Source: Nereida sp. MMG025 (GTDB taxonomy: Bacteria; Pseudomonadota; Alphaproteobacteria; Rhodobacterales; Rhodobacteraceae). From it: 64,000 bases of DNA. The position numbers and the translations under genes are program-made. Shown piece after piece: positions 19,264 to 28,002 of this stretch; the stretch's first letter is position 1; each line of letters begins with the position of its first letter. The DNA lies in contig NZ_JAKFZN010000002.1 of the NCBI RefSeq assembly GCF_021654165.1, positions 549,001 through 613,000 on the forward strand, in the 5' to 3' direction. Below the pieces are notes generated by a model. The model was not told where the DNA came from, did no database searches, and saw only the letters and a program-made list of their open reading frames with translations.

Positions 19264-19995
19264 ATGAAAGAGTGGGCAGGAAAACGGTATTGGCTGGTTG
19301 GTGCATCTGAAGGTCTGGGGGCGGCCCTTGCCGAGGTGATGAGCCGCGCTGGTGTCGAGGTCATCCTGTCTGCAAGGTCAGAAGACAAACTCAAAGCCCT
19401 GTCCGAAAAACTGCCCGGTCCATCTTCTTATGTGACCTGCGATGTCAGTGATCTGCAAAGCGTGCAAGACGCGTATCAACAGGTTGGTCAGATCGACGGG
19501 GTTGTCATGTTGGCGGGTGTCTACTGGCCGATGAAAGCGGCCGAAGTCGACGCCGAAAAGGTCGAACAAATGGTAGACATCAACTTTACAGGCACCATGC
19601 GGGTCGTCGGTTCTGTCTTGCCCGATTTTGTTGCCCGCGATGCGGGGCATGTGGTGATCACCGGCTCGCTATCAGGCTTCCGCGGATTGCCCGGCGCGGT
19701 AGGATACGGCGCTTCTAAAGCGGGTGTCATGTATCTGGCCGAAAGCCTGCACGCTGATCTGCGCAAAACGGGTGTGACGGTCCAGGTCGCCAACCCCGGC
19801 TTCATCAAAACACGGCTGACCGACAAAAACGATTTCAAGATGCCGTTTATCCAGGAACCGGAAGAGGCGGCCCAGGATTTCTGGGAACACATGAATGATG
19901 ACAGCTTCAAAAAGAGCTTTCCACGACTGTTTAGCCTGTTCTTCCGGGCCAGCCAGTTTATGCCTGATTGGATGTATTACCGTTTGATCAGCTGA
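19264..19995 (+). CDS. short-chain dehydrogenase/reductase
   Basis: A 243-aa classical SDR. The cofactor loop GASEGLGAAL is near residue 13, the active-site Ser is in ITGSLSGFRG, and the catalytic Tyr-Lys pair is in YGASKAG (about 147-151). It is the fifth and last gene of the RpoE operon, starting three bases after DUF3833. A redox step on the operon's lipid product is a reasonable inference; the substrate is unknown. Confidence 0.9.
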   Translation: MKEWAGKRYWLVGASEGLGAALAEVMSRAGVEVILSARSEDKLKALSEKLPGPSSYVTCDVSDLQSVQDAYQQVGQIDGVVMLAGVYWPMKAAEVDAEKVEQMVDINFTGTMRVVGSVLPDFVARDAGHVVITGSLSGFRGLPGAVGYGASKAGVMYLAESLHADLRKTGVTVQVANPGFIKTRLTDKNDFKMPFIQEPEEAAQDFWEHMNDDSFKKSFPRLFSLFFRASQFMPDWMYYRLIS

Positions 19996-20064
19996 TTTGC
20001 GCTGAATCAAATCGCTTCTATGCAACTGTGTGTCATGCTGACCCCGAGATAAGAGGAGTGCGAT

Positions 20065-20379
20065 ATGGAAATCAGTTCTGACAAAGTGGCCCAAGTGATC
20101 CTTCTGTCGCGAGAGGGAAGCCGAGGCGAAGATGAGCTTTATGACTTCATCGAAGCCATGAACGAGGACGAGCAGGCCCATCTTACAGCGATCATGTGGA
20201 TCGGGCGCGAAGCCTATGATGTAGAAGACTATGACAAGGCCGTGGCGAAAGCCTTTGCCGAAAAGACCACACCCACCGTCGACTATCTGACAGGGGTGCC
20301 GCATTTGGCCGAACATCTGGAAAACGGGTTAGACGCCCTTGGCGTAGATGTTTCGGATGTCGAAAACGATCTGATGTAA
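20065..20379 (+). CDS. DUF3775 family protein
   Basis: A 104-aa acidic cytosolic protein of the DUF3775 family, with the characteristic stretch ELYDFIEAMNEDEQAHLTAIMWIGRE at about residues 24-49 and a C-terminal LPxLAxHLExGL-like helix (GVPHLAEHLENGLDALG). AAGAGGAGTGCGAT precedes the ATG, a good ribosome-binding site. The gap of 69 bases from the SDR gene leaves open whether it belongs to the RpoE operon. Function unknown. Confidence 0.85.
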   Translation: MEISSDKVAQVILLSREGSRGEDELYDFIEAMNEDEQAHLTAIMWIGREAYDVEDYDKAVAKAFAEKTTPTVDYLTGVPHLAEHLENGLDALGVDVSDVENDLM

Positions 20380-20403
20380 GCATCTTTTTCTAGAAAAAGA
20401 TGC
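20380..20403. terminator. 24-bp perfect palindrome, probable bidirectional terminator
   Basis: The sequence is an exact self-complement centred on CTAG, with A/T-rich arms (GCATCTTTTTC / GAAAAAGATGC). It begins right at the stop of the DUF3775 gene and lies between two convergent genes. The runs of T on both strands suit termination in both directions. Confidence 0.65.
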
Positions 20404-20408
20404 GGGCC

Positions 20409-20432
20409 GAAGATTATTCGAGAATAATCTTC
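20409..20432. terminator. second convergent-gap hairpin, probable terminator
   Basis: Two perfect 11-bp arms (GAAGATTATTC / GAATAATCTTC) separated by GA, five bases after the first palindrome and eight bases before the end of the phosphatase gene on the minus strand. Confidence 0.6.
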
Positions 20433-20440
20433 TGGCTCTG

Positions 20441-21106
20441 TCAGACCATGGTTTTCGCATGGGACCGCTCTGGCAGGTCCAGATGCGGTGTCGCGCCGTA
20501 TTGTGTCAGGTGAAGCTCGGGCGTGCCGGCAACATCGTGAAACGCAAATCTGTGCAGGGATGTGTGGGGCACGAAAAGAAACATTTTGGCTTTGTTGTTG
20601 ATTTCCAGCCCAAGCGCGATGGCCGTAAGCGATGCGATCACGCCCGTGGAGCTGACCAAAAGGGTGCGCCCTTCCATCGCGCAGGCATCTTCGATTGCGC
20701 TGAAAATACGTGTGCGGAAGTCTGTATAGCTTTCGATATGTGGTGGTGTTTCTTCGGCCGCCCAGTGGGACAGGATTTGCGGAACATGTGCGGCGAAGGT
20801 GGCTGGACTGTCCGGGAAGGGCACGCCGTGCATATCACTCAGGCTATCGGAGAGCGCAAAGTAGTTCAGTTCGTTCAGTCGTTCGTCGATCTGATGAGGG
20901 GCGCCGAAGGTATTGAGCCCTTGTGCCGTTTCGATCTGCCGCCGTAGGCCGCCCGAAATCACCCGATCATAGGTTTGGGTTTGTGACAGATATTCGCCCA
21001 ACCATGCGGCCTGTTGATGGCCCAGATCAGACAGGCGATCATACTCTTCTTCATTACGGGCGCCAGAATTGGCTTGCCCGTGTCGTGTGATTGTAACTTC
21101 GCCCAT
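20441..21106 (-). CDS. histidine phosphatase (phosphoglycerate mutase-like) family protein
   Basis: A 221-aa protein with the phosphatase signature RHGQAN at residues 8-13, a second basic block SGGLRRQIETAQ (about 52-63) and a glutamate in the RLNELNYFAL region. The second catalytic His is less obvious; the C-terminal VSSTGVIASL block replaces the usual VSHGGVI, so His is not at the expected place and activity may be altered. ATG 21106 is preceded by AGGTGA; the frame is open upstream but runs into the divergent formate dehydrogenase promoter region. Substrate unknown. Confidence 0.85.
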   Translation of the reverse strand: MGEVTITRHGQANSGARNEEEYDRLSDLGHQQAAWLGEYLSQTQTYDRVISGGLRRQIETAQGLNTFGAPHQIDERLNELNYFALSDSLSDMHGVPFPDSPATFAAHVPQILSHWAAEETPPHIESYTDFRTRIFSAIEDACAMEGRTLLVSSTGVIASLTAIALGLEINNKAKMFLFVPHTSLHRFAFHDVAGTPELHLTQYGATPHLDLPERSHAKTMV

Positions 21107-21241
21107 TGCATTCACCTGTTTCCGATTGGCGCAATCCGTAGCGTCGTGATGGCGCAAATGGAAGGGGACGCGTCGCGGAGTGTCTCGGATTTTGTTTGAA
21201 TCGGCCCTAATGTGGCCCCAAGCCATAGGGACGCGCGCGAT

Positions 21242-24007
21242 ATGACCGACAAGATCACTTTCACTTTGGATGGCCAAACTGTTGAGGCCGATGCAGGTAT
21301 GACCATTTGGGAGATCGCGCACGGCCGTGGTCTGGTGATCCCGCATCTGTGCCACAAACCCGCGCCGGGCTATCGTCCTGACGGCAACTGTCGGGCGTGT
21401 ATGGTCGAGATCGAGGGGGAGCGGACGCTGGCGGCGTCGTGTATTCGCGAACCGCAAGATGGGATGGTGGTGACAACCAACTCAGCCCGGGCTGAAAACG
21501 CCCGCAAGATGGTCGTTGAGATGTTGCTGACCGATCAGCCCGAGCGCGATGTGGCCCATGACAAATCCAGCCACCTTTGGGATATGGCGGACCTGAACGG
21601 GATAAGCGAGAGCCGCCTGCCAAAGCTGGAGCAAGAGCGCATCCCGCTTTTGGACAACTCTCATGTCGCGATGAGCGTGAACCTTGATGCCTGCATCCAA
21701 TGTGGTCTGTGCGTGCGCGCGTGCCGCGAGGTGCAGGTGAACGATGTGATCGGCATGGCAGGGCGCGGGCACGACAGTTACCCCACGTTTGATATGGCTG
21801 ACCCGATGGGCGACAGCACCTGCGTGGCCTGCGGAGAGTGCGTGCAGGCGTGCCCCACTGGCGCGTTGATGCCGTCAACCGTGGTGGATGACAATCAGGT
21901 GGGAGACAGCGCCGATTACGATGAAGAGGTCAAAAGCGTGTGTCCCTTCTGCGGTGTGGGGTGTCAGGTGAGCCTGAAGGTCAAAGACAACACGGTGAAA
22001 TTTGTTGAAGGCATCAATGGGCCAGCAAACGAAGGGCGTTTGTGTGTGAAGGGGCGTTTCGGGTTCGACTATATCCATCACGACCACCGCCTGACCAAAC
22101 CGCTGATCCGCCGCGATGACGCGCCTGCAAAGGGGCTGAATGTGGACCCTGCCAACTGGGGCGAGGTGTTCCGCGAGGCGACATGGGACGAGGCATTGGA
22201 TTTTGCCGCGAATGGCCTGAAGGGACGGGGCCGCGAGGTTGCGGGGTTTGGCTCGGCGAAATGCACCAATGAGGAGGCATACCTGTTTCAAAAGCTGATC
22301 CGTCAGGGCTTTGGTCACAACAATGTCGATCACTGCACGCGACTTTGCCATGCCTCAAGCGTTGCAGCCTTAATGGAGAACGTGGGATCGGGGGCTGTGA
22401 CGGCCACGTTTAACGAGATTGAAAACGCAGACGTGGCGATCGTGATCGGGGCCAACCCGATTGAAAACCACCCTGTTGCGGCCACCTACTTCAAGCAGTT
22501 TACCAAACGCGGCGGCAAGCTGATTGTAATGGATCCGCGCGGTCAGGCGCTCAAACGCTTTGCCAGCCACATGCTGCAATTCCGTCCCGGTGCGGATGTG
22601 TCCATGCTGAACGCGATCATGCATGTGATCGTCGAAGAGCGGCTTTATGATCAGCAATATATCGATGCCTACACCGAAAACTGGGAGGCCGAAAAAGCGC
22701 ATCTGAAGGACTTCACCCCCGAAAAGATGAGCGAGATTTGCGGCATTGAACCTGAGGTGCTGCGCGATGTGGCGCGCACCTTTGCGGGCGCGAAGGCGGC
22801 GATGATTTTCTGGGGCATGGGCGTCAGCCAACATATCCACGGCACCGATAATTCACGCTGCCTGATCTCTCTGGCGCTGATGACGGGGCAAGTGGGACGG
22901 CCTGGTGCTGGCCTGCATCCGTTGCGCGGCCAGAACAATGTGCAAGGTGCATCTGATGCAGGGCTGATCCCGATGTTCCTGCCTGATTACCAGCCCGTCA
23001 CAGATGATGGCGTGCGCACCGCGTTTAACGAGGTTTGGGGAACCGAGGATTTCAGTGGTGAAAAAGGACTGACCGTGACCGAAATTATGGACGCGGTGCA
23101 TGATGGTGACATCAAGGCGATGTATGTTCTGGGCGAAAACCCCGCGATGTCCGACCCGGACGTCGAACATGCGCGTGCCGCACTGGCCAAGCTGGATCAT
23201 TTGGTTGTGCAGGACATTTTTATTACCGAAACTGCGAACTACGCGGATGTGATCCTGCCTGCTTCGGCCTTTGCCGAAAAGGCGGGGACCGTAACCAATA
23301 CGAACCGACAGGTGCAAATGGGGCGCCCTGCTGTCACCCCGCCCGGTGAAGCCAAGGAAGACTGGTGGATCGAGGTTGAGCTGGCCAAGCGCCTTGGGCT
23401 TGGATGGACCTATTCGCATCCGTCCGAAATCTTTGCAGAGATGAAGCTGAACATGAAATCGCTCAGCAACATCACGTGGGCGCGTTTGGAAGACGAAAAT
23501 GCCGTCACCTATCCATCGCTGTCGCCCACTGACCCCGGCCAGCCGATTGTCTTTGGTGACGGGTTCCCGCGTCCAGACGGGCGTGCGCGGTTCACCCCTG
23601 CCAATGTGATTGCGCCTGATGATACGCCTGACGCGGACTATCCGATGATTCTGACCACGGGACGCCAGCTGGAGCATTGGCACACAGGGTCCATGACGCG
23701 GCGGTCATCTGTGCTGGACGCGGTAGAGCCTGAAGCGAATTGTTCGTTGCACCCATCGACCCTGCGCAAACTGGGGGTCGAACCCGGCGAACACGTGCGG
23801 CTGACGACAAAGCGGGGGAGCATTACAATCATGGCGCGGTCTGACCGTGCGGTGGCACCTGATATGGTGTTCTTGCCATTTGCCTATGTTGAGGCGGCGG
23901 CGAATATTCTGACCAACCCTGCCGTGGACCCTTATGGCAAAATTCCTGAGTTCAAGTTTTCTGCTGTGAAGGTCGAAGCGGCTGATAGCGCTATCGCTGC
24001 GGAATAA
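21242..24007 (+). CDS. formate dehydrogenase alpha subunit, molybdenum-dependent
   Basis: A 921-aa molybdopterin oxidoreductase. Domain order: N-terminal 2Fe-2S ferredoxin domain (GNCRACMVEIEGERTLAASC), an 8Fe ferredoxin region with two Cys sets (CIQCGLCVRACR, CVACGECVQACP), the CPFCGVGCQ 4Fe-4S site, then the bis-MGD domain with molybdenum-ligand Cys followed by His in CTRLCHASS (about 369) and a C-terminal MGD-binding domain (TTGRQLEHWHTGSMTRRS). The His-Cys3 cluster of FdsA/NuoG-type subunits is not present after the 2Fe-2S domain. No beta/gamma/delta subunit genes flank it. ATG 21242 is preferred over an upstream in-frame ATG at 21212. Confidence 0.9.
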   Translation: MTDKITFTLDGQTVEADAGMTIWEIAHGRGLVIPHLCHKPAPGYRPDGNCRACMVEIEGERTLAASCIREPQDGMVVTTNSARAENARKMVVEMLLTDQPERDVAHDKSSHLWDMADLNGISESRLPKLEQERIPLLDNSHVAMSVNLDACIQCGLCVRACREVQVNDVIGMAGRGHDSYPTFDMADPMGDSTCVACGECVQACPTGALMPSTVVDDNQVGDSADYDEEVKSVCPFCGVGCQVSLKVKDNTVKFVEGINGPANEGRLCVKGRFGFDYIHHDHRLTKPLIRRDDAPAKGLNVDPANWGEVFREATWDEALDFAANGLKGRGREVAGFGSAKCTNEEAYLFQKLIRQGFGHNNVDHCTRLCHASSVAALMENVGSGAVTATFNEIENADVAIVIGANPIENHPVAATYFKQFTKRGGKLIVMDPRGQALKRFASHMLQFRPGADVSMLNAIMHVIVEERLYDQQYIDAYTENWEAEKAHLKDFTPEKMSEICGIEPEVLRDVARTFAGAKAAMIFWGMGVSQHIHGTDNSRCLISLALMTGQVGRPGAGLHPLRGQNNVQGASDAGLIPMFLPDYQPVTDDGVRTAFNEVWGTEDFSGEKGLTVTEIMDAVHDGDIKAMYVLGENPAMSDPDVEHARAALAKLDHLVVQDIFITETANYADVILPASAFAEKAGTVTNTNRQVQMGRPAVTPPGEAKEDWWIEVELAKRLGLGWTYSHPSEIFAEMKLNMKSLSNITWARLEDENAVTYPSLSPTDPGQPIVFGDGFPRPDGRARFTPANVIAPDDTPDADYPMILTTGRQLEHWHTGSMTRRSSVLDAVEPEANCSLHPSTLRKLGVEPGEHVRLTTKRGSITIMARSDRAVAPDMVFLPFAYVEAAANILTNPAVDPYGKIPEFKFSAVKVEAADSAIAAE

Positions 24008-24138
24008 TCGGATTATCTGAACGCTTGTTCAAAAAAACCATTTGACGTTTGGCCATTTGGTCGCACATCATACCCCAACAGCGTCCGTAAACGGGTGCGG
24101 AGTCGGCAATAGATCGGCATTTGGGAGGAAATCTGAAT

Positions 24139-26109
24139 ATGTCCACAGCAACCGCCTCGGCGGGGGCCTTGGTATCGGTCCCACATCTTTTGGCCCGCAA
24201 TGCAGCGGAATACGGTGGCAAGGCAGCTTACCGTGAAAAAGAGTTCGGCATCTGGCAAAGCTGGACATGGTCGCAAGCGCAGCACGAGATCGAAAGCATG
24301 GCGCTTGGTCTACTGGAGCTTGGTGTGGCGCGCGGTGACTTTATCGCGATCATCGGGCGCAACCGCCCGCAGCTTTATTGGTCGATGGTCGCTGCCCAGA
24401 TGGTGGGTGCTGTGCCTGTGCCGCTCTATCAGGATGCTGTCGCAGAAGAGATGGCTTATGTGCTTGAACACTGTGGCGCGCGCTATGTGATTGCGGGTGA
24501 TCAAGAGCAGGTTGATAAGGTCATCGAAGTGCAAGAGACCGTCAGCGGGATCGAGCATATCATCTATGTCGATAAGCGCGGGATGCGCAAATACGACCAT
24601 AGCGCGATGAATTCGATGGAAGACATCAAGGCGACGGGCCGCGCGGCGCATGAACGGTTTGATCGCGAGTTGGCGGACCGCTGGCAATCCCTGACGTATG
24701 ATGACACCTGTGTGATGCTCTATACCTCTGGCACGACAGGGCGGCCTAAGGGTGTTGTTTTAAGCAATCGCAACATCATCGAAACCTCGAAAAACTCGGC
24801 CGATTTCGATGGGCTGCGCGCGGGTGATGAGGTGCTGGCCTATTTGCCGATGGCATGGGTTGGCGATTTCATCTTTTCGATCGGCCAAGCCTATTGGACG
24901 GGTTTCTGTGTGAATTGCCCCGAAAGTGCGGACACAATGATGACGGATCTGCGCGAGATCGGTCCGTCTTACTACTTTGCGCCGCCCCGTATTTTTGAGA
25001 CGCAACTGACCAATGTGATGATCCGTATGGAAGATGCCGGTCGTTTCAAGAAATGGTTGTTCCATACATTCATGGGGGTGGCGAAACGCGTTGGGCCGCA
25101 AATCCTTGATGGCAAATCTGTGGGCGGGATGGACAAGCTTAAATACGGGCTTGGGCGTTTGCTGGTTTATGGACCGCTTTTAAACACTTTGGGTATGTCC
25201 AAGGTGCGTGTGGGCTACACGGCGGGCGAGGCGATTGGCCCCGAGATCTTTGATTTCTACCGCTCCCTTGGCATCAACCTCAAGCAGCTCTATGGCCAGA
25301 CCGAGGCAAGTGTCTTTATCACCCAACAAAAGGATGATGAGGTTCGTGCCGATACGGTTGGCACGCCCACGCCGGGCGTTGAATTGCGCATCGCAGATGA
25401 TGGCGAGGTGTATTACCGCAGCCCTGGCGTTTTCGTGAAATACTTCAAGAACGATGAAAGCACCGCCAGCACAAAAGATGCCGAAGGATGGGTCGCAACG
25501 GGCGACGCAGGGTTCATTGAGCCGGACACAGGTCATCTGCGGATCATCGACCGTGCCAAGGACGTTGGCAAAATGGCCGATGGTCGGATGTTTGCGCCTA
25601 AGTACGTTGAAAACAAACTCAAATTCTTCCCGAACATTCTGGAAGCCGTTGTGTTTGGCAATGCCCGCGACCGTTGCACGGCGTTTATCAATATTGACCT
25701 GACCGCCGTGGGTAACTGGGCCGAGCGCAACAACATCGCTTATGCCAGCTATCAGGAATTGTCCCAACACCCGCGTGTTCTTGAGACGATCCAGGCCCAT
25801 GTCGAAGAGGTGAATGCATCGGTGGCTGCGGATGAAATGTTGTCTGGATGTCAAATTCATCGGTTCTGCGTTTTGCACAAGGAACTTGATGCAGATGATG
25901 GCGAGATGACGCGCACGCGCAAGGTGCGCCGCCGCATCGTGGAGGAGAAGTTTGCAGACATTATCGACGCGCTCTACTCGGGCGCGCCAGAGGTCAGCAC
26001 CGAAACGGAAGTGACCTATGAGGACGGGCGCAAAGGCAGCATCAAAGCGACGCTCGATCTGCGTGATGCGGCCGTGGTTGCCGATCAAAAAAGGATGGCT
26101 GCGGAATGA
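24139..26109 (+). CDS. AMP-dependent acyl-CoA synthetase (long-chain type)
   Basis: A 656-aa adenylate-forming ligase that should activate a carboxylic acid to its CoA thioester. The P-loop YTSGTTGRPKGVVLSNRN is at about 195, followed by GQTEAS (about 388), the hinge TGDAGFIEPDTGHLRIIDRAKD and a C-terminal lysine-rich lid. The length and the extra insertions fit the FadD15/long-chain group. GGGAGG at 24123 precedes ATG 24139. It overlaps livG by four bases, tying the ligase to the ABC importer that follows. Confidence 0.9.
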   Translation: MSTATASAGALVSVPHLLARNAAEYGGKAAYREKEFGIWQSWTWSQAQHEIESMALGLLELGVARGDFIAIIGRNRPQLYWSMVAAQMVGAVPVPLYQDAVAEEMAYVLEHCGARYVIAGDQEQVDKVIEVQETVSGIEHIIYVDKRGMRKYDHSAMNSMEDIKATGRAAHERFDRELADRWQSLTYDDTCVMLYTSGTTGRPKGVVLSNRNIIETSKNSADFDGLRAGDEVLAYLPMAWVGDFIFSIGQAYWTGFCVNCPESADTMMTDLREIGPSYYFAPPRIFETQLTNVMIRMEDAGRFKKWLFHTFMGVAKRVGPQILDGKSVGGMDKLKYGLGRLLVYGPLLNTLGMSKVRVGYTAGEAIGPEIFDFYRSLGINLKQLYGQTEASVFITQQKDDEVRADTVGTPTPGVELRIADDGEVYYRSPGVFVKYFKNDESTASTKDAEGWVATGDAGFIEPDTGHLRIIDRAKDVGKMADGRMFAPKYVENKLKFFPNILEAVVFGNARDRCTAFINIDLTAVGNWAERNNIAYASYQELSQHPRVLETIQAHVEEVNASVAADEMLSGCQIHRFCVLHKELDADDGEMTRTRKVRRRIVEEKFADIIDALYSGAPEVSTETEVTYEDGRKGSIKATLDLRDAAVVADQKRMAAE

Positions 26110-26924
26110 AGGATATGTACGAGCCATATGTGACCGACGATGGGCGCACCATCGGTAGGTGTTTGATGGATATGCGAAATATCACGCTGCGGTTTGGTGG
26201 GGTCGAAGCCATCAAGAACATCAGTTTTGACATTCGCGAAGGGGAAATCCGCGCCATCATCGGGCCAAATGGGGCTGGCAAGTCATCAATGCTTAATGTG
26301 GTCAGCGGTTTTTATGTGCCGCAAGAAGGCGAGGTCTGGTTCCGCGGCACCAAGCGCCCTCCGATGAAGCCATACCAAGTCGCCCGCCAAGGGATTGCAC
26401 GGACCTTCCAGAACATTGCCTTGTTTGAGGGTATGAGCGTTCTGGACAACATCATGACGGGCCGCTTGGGTCATATGAAAACAGGGCTTTTCAGTCAGGC
26501 GTGGTGGTATGGTTCGGCCCAGAAAGAAGAAACGGTTAACCGTGAAGCCGTTGAAAAGGTTATTGATTTTCTGGAAATCCAGCATATTCGCAAGACCCCA
26601 GTGGGGCGGTTGCCGTATGGTTTGAAAAAGCGTGTTGAGCTGGCCCGCGCCTTGGCGGCGGAACCGAAGCTGCTGCTTTTGGATGAGCCGATGGCGGGGA
26701 TGAACGTTGAAGAGAAAGAGGACATGAGCCGCTTTATTCTGGACGTGAACGACGAATTTGGCACCACAATCGCGCTGATTGAACATGATATGGGCGTTGT
26801 GATGGACCTGTCCGACCGCGTTGTCGTGATGGATTACGGCAAGAAAATTGGGGACGGCACGCCCGATGAGGTGCGCAACAACCAAGCGGTGATTGATGCC
26901 TATCTGGGGGTGAGTCATGACTGA
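26106..26924 (+). CDS. livG: branched-chain-type ABC transporter ATP-binding protein
   Basis: A 272-aa ABC ATPase of the LivG type: Walker A GPNGAGKS at about 54, signature LPYGLKKRVELARAL at about 173, Walker B LLLLDEPMAGM at about 188, and the LivG-typical C-terminal DYGKKIGDGTPDEVRNNQAVIDAYLG. It carries a 20-residue N-terminal extension before the domain. It works with LivF on the cytoplasmic side of the LivH/LivM permease. The substrate class is uncertain because the operon holds acyl-CoA ligases rather than amino-acid genes. Confidence 0.93.
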   Translation: MKDMYEPYVTDDGRTIGRCLMDMRNITLRFGGVEAIKNISFDIREGEIRAIIGPNGAGKSSMLNVVSGFYVPQEGEVWFRGTKRPPMKPYQVARQGIARTFQNIALFEGMSVLDNIMTGRLGHMKTGLFSQAWWYGSAQKEETVNREAVEKVIDFLEIQHIRKTPVGRLPYGLKKRVELARALAAEPKLLLLDEPMAGMNVEEKEDMSRFILDVNDEFGTTIALIEHDMGVVMDLSDRVVVMDYGKKIGDGTPDEVRNNQAVIDAYLGVSHD

Positions 26925-26942
26925 TTTTGGCCGCCATCCGAT

Positions 26943-26989
26943 GTATGGCCTGGCGTCTGCTGCCGGTATGGCAATGCGTCAGACACTTT
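26943..26989 (+). repeat. dispersed two-unit intergenic repeat, copy B
   Basis: Units GTATGGC-N3-GCGTC-W-G at 26943 and 26966, again 23 bases apart, with T then A at W. This copy is inside the ABC transporter operon, in the 80-base gap between livG and livH, and ends a few bases before the livH ribosome-binding site GGGGAG. Confidence 0.8.
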
Positions 26990-27004
26990 GGGGAGATATG
27001 AACA

Positions 27005-28000
27005 ATGGGTGACCAGTTTCTTTTCGCCATAGAGGTGATGATCAACGGGCTGATGGCGGGGGTGCTTTATGCGCTGGTCGCCTTGGGCTTCGTGCTGATC
27101 TTCAAAGCGTCGGGCATCTTTAACTATGCCCAAGGTGTCATGGCGCTGTTTGCCGCGCTGACCTTGGTGGGCATTATGGAAGGGCAGGTGCCGTTTTCGC
27201 ATCTGATCAACGCGATCTTTGGCACGAAAATCCACCACTTCGGTTGGGAGGTGCCGGCCATTCTGGCGATCTTGTTGACGATGATGATCATGGTGTTCTT
27301 TGCCTGGGCGGTGAACCATTTTGTGATGCGCCACCTTGTGAACCAAGAGCCGATCATCCTGTTCATGGCGACCATCGGGCTGGCCTATTTCCTGGAAGGC
27401 GTTGGCGATCTGATGTGGGGCTCCGAGATCAAGACGCTGGATGTGGGGCTGCCCCAAGGCGGCAGCTTCTGGATCGAGGACATGACAGCGGGTCTTGGGT
27501 CTGACAATTTCTTCGGATTCTTCATCGACAAGCTGGACATGGTGGCCACCGTCATCGCGGCGATCCTTGTGGTCGGGCTGGTTGTTTTTGCGCAATACAC
27601 CAAGCAGGGCCGCGCGATGCGTGCTGTGGCCGATGACCACCAAGCCGCCCTGAGCGTTGGTATTTCCCTGAACTACATCTGGGTGCTGGTCTGGTCGCTT
27701 GCGGGGTTTGTGGCGCTGGTTGCGGGTATCATGTGGGGCGCGAAATCGGGCGTGCAGTTTTCGCTGTCGCTGATTGCGCTGAAGGCCTTGCCTGTGCTGA
27801 TGCTTGGTGGCTTCACCTCCATCCCCGGCGCGATTGTCGGTGGGCTGATCATCGGGGTGGGCGAAAAGATTTTCGAATTCACCGTTGGTGCGGCCATCGG
27901 GGGCGCGACCGAAAACTGGTTTGCCTACATGTTGGCGTTGCTGTTCCTCGTCTTTCGTCCGCAAGGGCTGTTTGGCGAAAAGATCATCGAGAGGGTGTGA
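27005..28000 (+). CDS. livH: branched-chain-type ABC transporter permease LivH
   Basis: A 331-aa inner-membrane permease with eight or more hydrophobic segments. The opening block ALVALGFVLIFKASGIFNYAQGVMALFAA is typical of LivH. The usual EAA-like GRAMRAVADDHQAALSVGI is at about 203, and LGGFTSIPGAIVGGLIIGVGEK near the C-terminus. It pairs with LivM to form the membrane channel. ATG 27005 follows a good GGGGAGAT ribosome-binding site that directly abuts repeat copy B. Confidence 0.95.
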   Translation: MGDQFLFAIEVMINGLMAGVLYALVALGFVLIFKASGIFNYAQGVMALFAALTLVGIMEGQVPFSHLINAIFGTKIHHFGWEVPAILAILLTMMIMVFFAWAVNHFVMRHLVNQEPIILFMATIGLAYFLEGVGDLMWGSEIKTLDVGLPQGGSFWIEDMTAGLGSDNFFGFFIDKLDMVATVIAAILVVGLVVFAQYTKQGRAMRAVADDHQAALSVGISLNYIWVLVWSLAGFVALVAGIMWGAKSGVQFSLSLIALKALPVLMLGGFTSIPGAIVGGLIIGVGEKIFEFTVGAAIGGATENWFAYMLALLFLVFRPQGLFGEKIIERV

Positions 28001-28002
28001 GC

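Noticed and set aside
26925-27964. A 349-codon minus-strand frame rich in His, Arg and Gln.
   Set aside because: It is the antisense of livH; composition is typical of reversed membrane-protein codons.
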